This document shows, in pieces, positions 59,492-64,000 of a stretch of DNA of 64,000 nucleotides. Below the pieces are notes generated by a model, which was given only the letters and a program-made list of their open reading frames with translations, searched no databases and had not been told where the DNA came from. The position numbers and the translations under genes are program-made. How positions within the stretch are numbered: the stretch's first letter is position 1; the number at the start of each line of letters is the position of its first letter. This stretch comes from Hyphomicrobiales bacterium (GTDB lineage: Bacteria; Pseudomonadota; Alphaproteobacteria; Rhizobiales; Phreatobacteraceae), in the NCBI GenBank assembly GCA_017304475.1, contig JAFKKV010000011.1:372001-436000 (forward strand), given 5' to 3'.

Positions 59492-61927
59492 ATGGCCGAC
59501 CCCGTGACCAACCGCCAGCCGAGCCTTGCCGAACGGGCGATGGCCGCACGCGCGGACACGGCCGCGGTCGGCTATCTCGCCAATCTCAATCCCGAGCAGC
59601 GGGCCGCCGTCGAGACGATCGATGGCCCGGTGCTGGTGCTGGCCGGCGCCGGCACTGGCAAGACCCGCGTTTTGACCACCCGTATTGCCCATATCCTGGC
59701 GAGCCGGCGGGCCTTTCCCGGCGAGATCCTGGCGGTGACCTTCACCAACAAGGCCGCGCGCGAGATGAAGGAGCGCATCGGTCACCTGGTCGGCGAGGCG
59801 GTCGAGGGCATGCCCTGGCTCGGCACCTTCCACGCCACCGGCGTCAAGATGCTGCGCCGCCATGCCGAGCTGGTCGGGCTGAAGCCGGGTTTCAGCATTC
59901 TCGACACCGACGACCAGATCCGCCTGCTCCGGCAGTTGATCCAGGCCGAAAATATCGACGAAAAGCGCTGGCCCGCCCGGGTCCTCGCCGGCGCCATCGA
60001 CGGCTGGAAGAACCGGGCGCTGACCCCCGACAAGGTGCCGGCGGGCGAAGGCAGCGCCTATGCCAATGGCCTCGGGGTCAAGCTCTACAAGGATTACCAG
60101 GATCGGCTGAAGGTGCTGAACGCCGTCGATTTCGGCGACCTTCTGCTGGAGACGATCCGCCTGTTCCGTGAAAATGCCGACGTGCTGGCGCTCTACCAGC
60201 AGCGGTTCAAATTCATCCTGGTCGACGAATACCAGGACACCAATGTCGCCCAATATCTGTGGCTGCGCCTGCTGGCCCAGCGCCAGGAGGGCCGGGCGCA
60301 GAACATTTGCTGCGTCGGCGACGACGACCAGTCGATCTATGGCTGGCGCGGCGCCGAGGTCGACAATATCCTGCGCTTCGACAAGGATTTCCCCGGCGCC
60401 ACCGTCATCCGGCTCGAGCGCAATTACCGCTCGACCGGCCATATCCTGGCCGCCGCCTCCCATCTCATCGCCCATAACGAGGGCCGCCTCGGCAAGACGC
60501 TGTTCACCGATGGCGATGACGGCGACCGGCCGACTTTGACCTCGGTCTGGGATTCGGAGGAAGAGGCGCGTTCGATCGGCGAAGAAATCGAGCAGTTGCA
60601 GCGCCAGGGACATAGCCTGAACGAGATCGCCATCCTGGTGCGCGCCTCGTTCCAGATGCGCGAGTTCGAGGACCGCTTCATCACCATCGGCATGCCCTAT
60701 CGGGTCATTGGCGGCCCGCGCTTCTATGAGCGGCTGGAGATCCGCGACGCGCTCGCCTATCTGCGCTGCGTCGCGCAGCCGGCCGACGACCTGGCCTTCG
60801 AGCGCATCGTCAACACGCCGAAGCGCGGACTGGGCGACGCCACGCTGCAATTGCTGCACGACCATGCCCGCGCCGGCAATGTGCCGCTCATGCAGGCCGC
60901 CAAGGTCATGGTCGAGACCGAGGAGCTAAAGCCCAAGGCGCGTAATACGCTCAGGACGCTGATCGAGGCCTTCGACGGCTGGACCGCCAAGCTCGACGTG
61001 CTGCCGCATCAGGAACTGGCCGAGCTGATCCTCGACGAGAGCGGCTATACCGAGATGTGGCAGAAGGACCGTACGGCGGAAGCCGCCGGCCGGCTGGAAA
61101 ACCTGAAGGAACTCGTCCGCTCGATGGAGGAGTTCGAAAACCTGCCCGGCTTCCTCGAACATATCGCGCTGGTCACCGATGCCCGCGGCGAAGGCGAGAG
61201 CGACGATGCGGTGTCGATCATGACGCTGCATTCGGCCAAGGGATTGGAATTCGACTCGGTCTTCCTGCCCGGCTGGGAAGAGGGCCTGTTCCCGCATCAG
61301 CGCGCGCTCGACGAGAGCGGCCGTGCCGGCCTCGAGGAGGAGCGCCGGCTCGCCTATGTCGGCATCACCCGCGCCCGGCGCAATGCGCGGATCTATTTTG
61401 CCGGGAACCGGCGCATTCACGGCCTCTGGCAATCGACGGTTCCGAGCCGCTTCGTCAACGAGCTGCCGGAGGGCCATGTGACGATTGCCGAAGGCCTCGG
61501 CACGGCGGGCTATGGCGGCATGGGCCGCGGCGGTTTCGGCGAAAGCCGCTTCGACAAGGCGGGCGCCTTTTCATCGATCTATGCCACGCCCGGCTGGCAG
61601 CGGGCCCAGGCGCAGAAGTCGCTGGCCGATGCCCAGGGGCGCTTCACCGGCCGCTCCGGCAGCCAGGCCTTCGGCTCGACCTTCGCGGAGGGCCGCGGCG
61701 GTTTCCAGGGACGGCTCACCGATCGTTCCGGCAGCGGCCGCACGATCGATGGCGAACTCGTCGCCAAATCGACCGGCGAGCCCTCGCGCCACAAGGTCGG
61801 CGACCGGGTGTTCCACCTCAAGTTCGGTTATGGCGAAGTGATCGCCGCCGACGGCAACAAGCTGACCGTGCAGTTCGACAAGGCCGGCGAGAAGAAGGTG
61901 GTCGACAGCTTCGTCGAGGCGGCGTGA
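59492..61927 (+). CDS. uvrD: UvrD/PcrA-type 3'-5' DNA helicase
   Basis: An 811-residue SF1A helicase for nucleotide-excision and mismatch repair. Motif I GAGTGKT at 52-58, Ia VTFTNKAAREMKERI, II DEYQDTN near 245-251, III DDDQSIYGWRGA, IV/V TLHSAKGLEFDSV and VI YVGITRARR are intact. A Gly/Phe-rich linker (about 675-760) leads to a C-terminal Tudor-like RNA-polymerase-interaction domain (VGDRVFHLKFGYGEVIAADGNKLTVQFD). ATG at 59492 chosen. The prmA gene follows after 56 bp. Confidence 0.95.
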   Translation: MADPVTNRQPSLAERAMAARADTAAVGYLANLNPEQRAAVETIDGPVLVLAGAGTGKTRVLTTRIAHILASRRAFPGEILAVTFTNKAAREMKERIGHLVGEAVEGMPWLGTFHATGVKMLRRHAELVGLKPGFSILDTDDQIRLLRQLIQAENIDEKRWPARVLAGAIDGWKNRALTPDKVPAGEGSAYANGLGVKLYKDYQDRLKVLNAVDFGDLLLETIRLFRENADVLALYQQRFKFILVDEYQDTNVAQYLWLRLLAQRQEGRAQNICCVGDDDQSIYGWRGAEVDNILRFDKDFPGATVIRLERNYRSTGHILAAASHLIAHNEGRLGKTLFTDGDDGDRPTLTSVWDSEEEARSIGEEIEQLQRQGHSLNEIAILVRASFQMREFEDRFITIGMPYRVIGGPRFYERLEIRDALAYLRCVAQPADDLAFERIVNTPKRGLGDATLQLLHDHARAGNVPLMQAAKVMVETEELKPKARNTLRTLIEAFDGWTAKLDVLPHQELAELILDESGYTEMWQKDRTAEAAGRLENLKELVRSMEEFENLPGFLEHIALVTDARGEGESDDAVSIMTLHSAKGLEFDSVFLPGWEEGLFPHQRALDESGRAGLEEERRLAYVGITRARRNARIYFAGNRRIHGLWQSTVPSRFVNELPEGHVTIAEGLGTAGYGGMGRGGFGESRFDKAGAFSSIYATPGWQRAQAQKSLADAQGRFTGRSGSQAFGSTFAEGRGGFQGRLTDRSGSGRTIDGELVAKSTGEPSRHKVGDRVFHLKFGYGEVIAADGNKLTVQFDKAGEKKVVDSFVEAA

Positions 61928-61983
61928 TCGCTTTCGCGCCGGCGGCGGCGTGACATGCCGGGCGTAGGCGATTAATAAGCGCC

Positions 61984-62880
61984 ATGCTCGAAGGCCTGCA
62001 CCCGACCTCGCCCACCCATCTGATGCGCTTGGAAACCTCCGAGCGCGCCGCCCGTCGCGTCGCCGATATCGTGTCGGAGACCTTCGACCCGGCCGAGACG
62101 GCGGTTGCCGCCTTCGAGGCGCCCGACGGCAAGATCTGGCTGGTCGAAGTGTTCTTCCGCGAACCGCCCGACGAGACCAATGTGCGCGAGCTCGTGCGGG
62201 TCGCGGCGGGCGATGCGGTCGCCGCCTGCCTGACCTTCCATGCCATCGAGAGCAAGGACTGGGTGCGCACCTCGCTCGACGGGCTGAAGCCCGTCGTCGC
62301 CGGCCGGTTCACCGTTTACGGTTCGCATGACCGCGACCAGGTCGCGGCCAATGCCATTCCGATCGAGATCGAAGCGGCGCTCGCCTTCGGCACCGGCCAT
62401 CACGGCACGACGCTCGGCTGCCTGCGCGCCATCGACGCGCTGGCCAAGCGCCGCCGCGCCTTCCGCCCGCTCGATGTCGGCACCGGCACCGGCGTGCTGG
62501 CGATCGCCGCCGGCCTGCGCCACCGGGTTGCCGTGCTCGCCTCCGACATCGATCAGGTCTCGGTGGTCGCCGCCCGCGAAAACGCCGCGCTCAACAAGGC
62601 GCGCACCTATGTCCGGGCGATCCATGCCGCCGGCCTGAAGGACGCCCGTTTCCGCAACGGCGCGCCCTATGACCTGGTGCTGGCCAATATCCTGCCGCGC
62701 CCGCTGGTCGGGCTTGCCACCGATCTGGTCCGGCTGATCGCGCCCGGCGGCACGGTCGTGCTGTCCGGCATCATCCCGCCGCATGCCAATATGGTGATCT
62801 CGGCCTACCGGACGCGCGGGTTGCGCCTCGTCTCGCGCCAGGAGATCGAGGGCTGGGTCACTTTGACGATGCAGAAGTAA
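61984..62880 (+). CDS. prmA: Ribosomal protein L11 methyltransferase
   Basis: A 298-residue SAM-dependent methyltransferase. FGTGHHGTT and DVGTGTGVLAIAA (about 163-175) form the SAM pocket, and LANILPRPL the catalytic NPPY-like loop. It trimethylates L11. It probably shares a transcript with uvrD. The last four codons and the stop are the first unit of a 19-bp tandem repeat that continues downstream. Confidence 0.95.
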   Translation: MLEGLHPTSPTHLMRLETSERAARRVADIVSETFDPAETAVAAFEAPDGKIWLVEVFFREPPDETNVRELVRVAAGDAVAACLTFHAIESKDWVRTSLDGLKPVVAGRFTVYGSHDRDQVAANAIPIEIEAALAFGTGHHGTTLGCLRAIDALAKRRRAFRPLDVGTGTGVLAIAAGLRHRVAVLASDIDQVSVVAARENAALNKARTYVRAIHAAGLKDARFRNGAPYDLVLANILPRPLVGLATDLVRLIAPGGTVVLSGIIPPHANMVISAYRTRGLRLVSRQEIEGWVTLTMQK

Positions 62881-62963
62881 CCGGACCATGCAGAAGTAAC
62901 CGGACCCTGCCGACGCAACCGGACCATGCGGACGTCATCGGACGATGCAAAAATGATCGGGCG
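62869..62963. repeat. Five 19-bp tandem repeats across the prmA stop
   Basis: Units start at 62869, 62888, 62907, 62926 and 62945. Units 1 and 2 are identical (ATGCAGAAGTAACCGGACC); unit 3 differs in 4 positions and later ones more. Unit 1 includes the final Met-Gln-Lys codons and the TAA of prmA, so the array looks like outward duplication of the gene's 3' end followed by decay. Confidence 0.85.
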
Positions 62964-63031
62964 GGGCAGCCCGGCCCGACTTGCTCCGGCCTGAGGCCAA
63001 TGGTCAACTCCGCTTCCTGCGGAGAGACAAG

Positions 63032-64000
63032 ATGATGCGCATTGCCTATCGGGTCGCCAAATGGTCCGGGCTCGTCGTTGCGCTGGCTCTTCTCGCCGGG
63101 ATCGTCACCGGCCTCTGGTACTGGTACGCGGTCGAGCCGCGCGTCGCCGGGACGATCACCTTGCCGGGTTTCGACAAGCCGGTGGAGATCGTCAGGGACA
63201 AGGAAGGCGTCGCCCATATCTTTGCCGAAACCGATGCCGATGCCGCAGCGGCGCTCGGTTTCGTCCATGCCCAGGATCGCCTGTGGCAGCTCGAGATGAA
63301 CCGGCGCATCGCCTCCGGGCGGCTGTCCGAGATCGTCGGGCCGCCCGGGCTCGATACCGATCGTTTCCTGCGCACCATTGGCATTCGCCGCACGGCGGAA
63401 GCGATCTATCGCAATGTCGATGCCGAGACCCGCGCCCAGCTCCTGGCCTATTCGCGCGGCGTCAATGCCTTCATCGAAACCAGCAACGCGCCGCTGCCGC
63501 CGGAATTCTACATCCTGCGCGCGCCGGCGCCCGAACCCTGGTCGCCAGTCGATTCGATCGGCTGGTCCTTGATGATGGCGCTCGATCTCGGTGGTAACAT
63601 GTCATCCGAGATCATGCGGCTCAGGCTGGCCCAGGCCGGCATGCCGATGGAGCGGATCGGCCAGATCCTGCCGCCCTATCCGGGCGAGGCTTGGCCGCAG
63701 CTTGCCGACTATACCGCGCTCTATCAGGGCCTGGCGCCGGAGACGCGGCGCGCCGCGGCGGCCATCCGCGGCCTGGATCTCGGCCTCGAAGGTGTCGGTT
63801 CGAACAATTGGGTGGTTTCCGGCGCGCGCAGCGAGACCGGCCGGCCGCTGCTCGCCAATGATCCCCATCTCGGCCTCTCGGCCCCGGCGCTCTGGTATTT
63901 CGCGCGCATGACCTCGCCGTCCGGCACCGTGATCGGCGCCACCTTGCCCGGCACGCCCGGTGTCGTGCTCGGCCGCAACGAGCGCATCGCCTGGGGTTTC
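63032..64000 (+). CDS. Penicillin-acylase-family N-terminal-nucleophile hydrolase, truncated by window end
   Basis: The first 323 residues of a protein normally near 800 long. A membrane-spanning or uncleaved signal helix at about 12-32 is followed by the small subunit, then GSNNW at 256-260, where Ser257 would become the nucleophile after internal autocleavage at the Gly-Ser bond; ANDPHLGLSAP follows as in the family. Members deacylate penicillins, acyl-homoserine lactones or other amides. ATG at 63032 with GGAGAG upstream; reading frame is open to the last base of the window. Confidence 0.88.
   Translation, partial: MMRIAYRVAKWSGLVVALALLAGIVTGLWYWYAVEPRVAGTITLPGFDKPVEIVRDKEGVAHIFAETDADAAAALGFVHAQDRLWQLEMNRRIASGRLSEIVGPPGLDTDRFLRTIGIRRTAEAIYRNVDAETRAQLLAYSRGVNAFIETSNAPLPPEFYILRAPAPEPWSPVDSIGWSLMMALDLGGNMSSEIMRLRLAQAGMPMERIGQILPPYPGEAWPQLADYTALYQGLAPETRRAAAAIRGLDLGLEGVGSNNWVVSGARSETGRPLLANDPHLGLSAPALWYFARMTSPSGTVIGATLPGTPGVVLGRNERIAWGF

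Noticed and set aside
62869..62963. CRISPR-like array
   Set aside because: The units are contiguous 19-mers with no spacers and there are no cas genes.

Overview
The window is GC-rich, densely coded bacterial chromosome. The gene content points to Alphaproteobacteria, most likely Hyphomicrobiales: a class I lysyl-tRNA synthetase, hisD followed by a UPF0262 gene and a low-molecular-weight phosphatase, ApaG, a PrmA of the alphaproteobacterial type, an Omp25/RopB-like outer-membrane protein, and the long imperfect palindromes with CCCCGGC...GCCGGGG ends that are common in intergenic DNA of this order. Genus is not determined. No rRNA, tRNA, CRISPR array, prophage or insertion sequence was recognised. 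About 64 protein genes are supported; the last one runs off the right edge.

Layout. 0.1-3.0 kb: an acyl-CoA dehydrogenase and a thiamine-diphosphate enzyme. 3.1-11.4 kb: a Dpp/Opp-type ABC transporter (binding protein, two permeases, two ATPases, minus strand), divergent from a LysR regulator and an M20 deacylase. 11.5-20.3 kb: housekeeping genes (obgE, a nitronate monooxygenase-like gene, hisD block, a HugZ-like gene, an Ldh_2 oxidoreductase, a D-Ala-D-Ala ligase). 20.3-21.9 kb: an AT-richer patch with an outer-membrane beta-barrel gene.

21.9-38.5 kb is the most striking part: a TetR regulator and an acyl-CoA synthetase on the minus strand face a long plus-strand run encoding two acyl-CoA dehydrogenases with complementary missing motifs, an SDR, a MaoC hydratase, a second SDR, a thiolase, a complete Liv-type ABC transporter (binding protein, two permeases, two ATPases), a third acyl-CoA dehydrogenase, an aminoglycoside-phosphotransferase-like kinase and a third SDR. 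Together they read as uptake, CoA activation and beta-oxidation of a carboxylic acid. The last three genes resemble the LvaC/LvaA/LvaD set used for 4-hydroxyacyl-CoA via 4-phosphoacyl-CoA. An 18-bp palindrome in the divergent promoter region is a candidate TetR operator.

38.6-53.4 kb: small regulatory and efflux modules (MFS plus ArsR with two matching palindromes; ArsR plus SRPBCC; S24-type repressor; Ogt plus a Cys/His-rich AraC regulator plus VOC protein), lysK, PhzF, two more MFS transporters and a secreted protein of unknown function. 53.4-64 kb: an amino-acid-type binding protein, a PaaF/PaaH/PaaI-like trio, hslO, an L,D-transpeptidase, a UvrD/PcrA helicase, prmA with a 19-bp tandem repeat across its stop codon, and the start of a penicillin-acylase-family gene. 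Several long palindromic repeats of at least three families sit between genes; one lies inside the Dpp operon.
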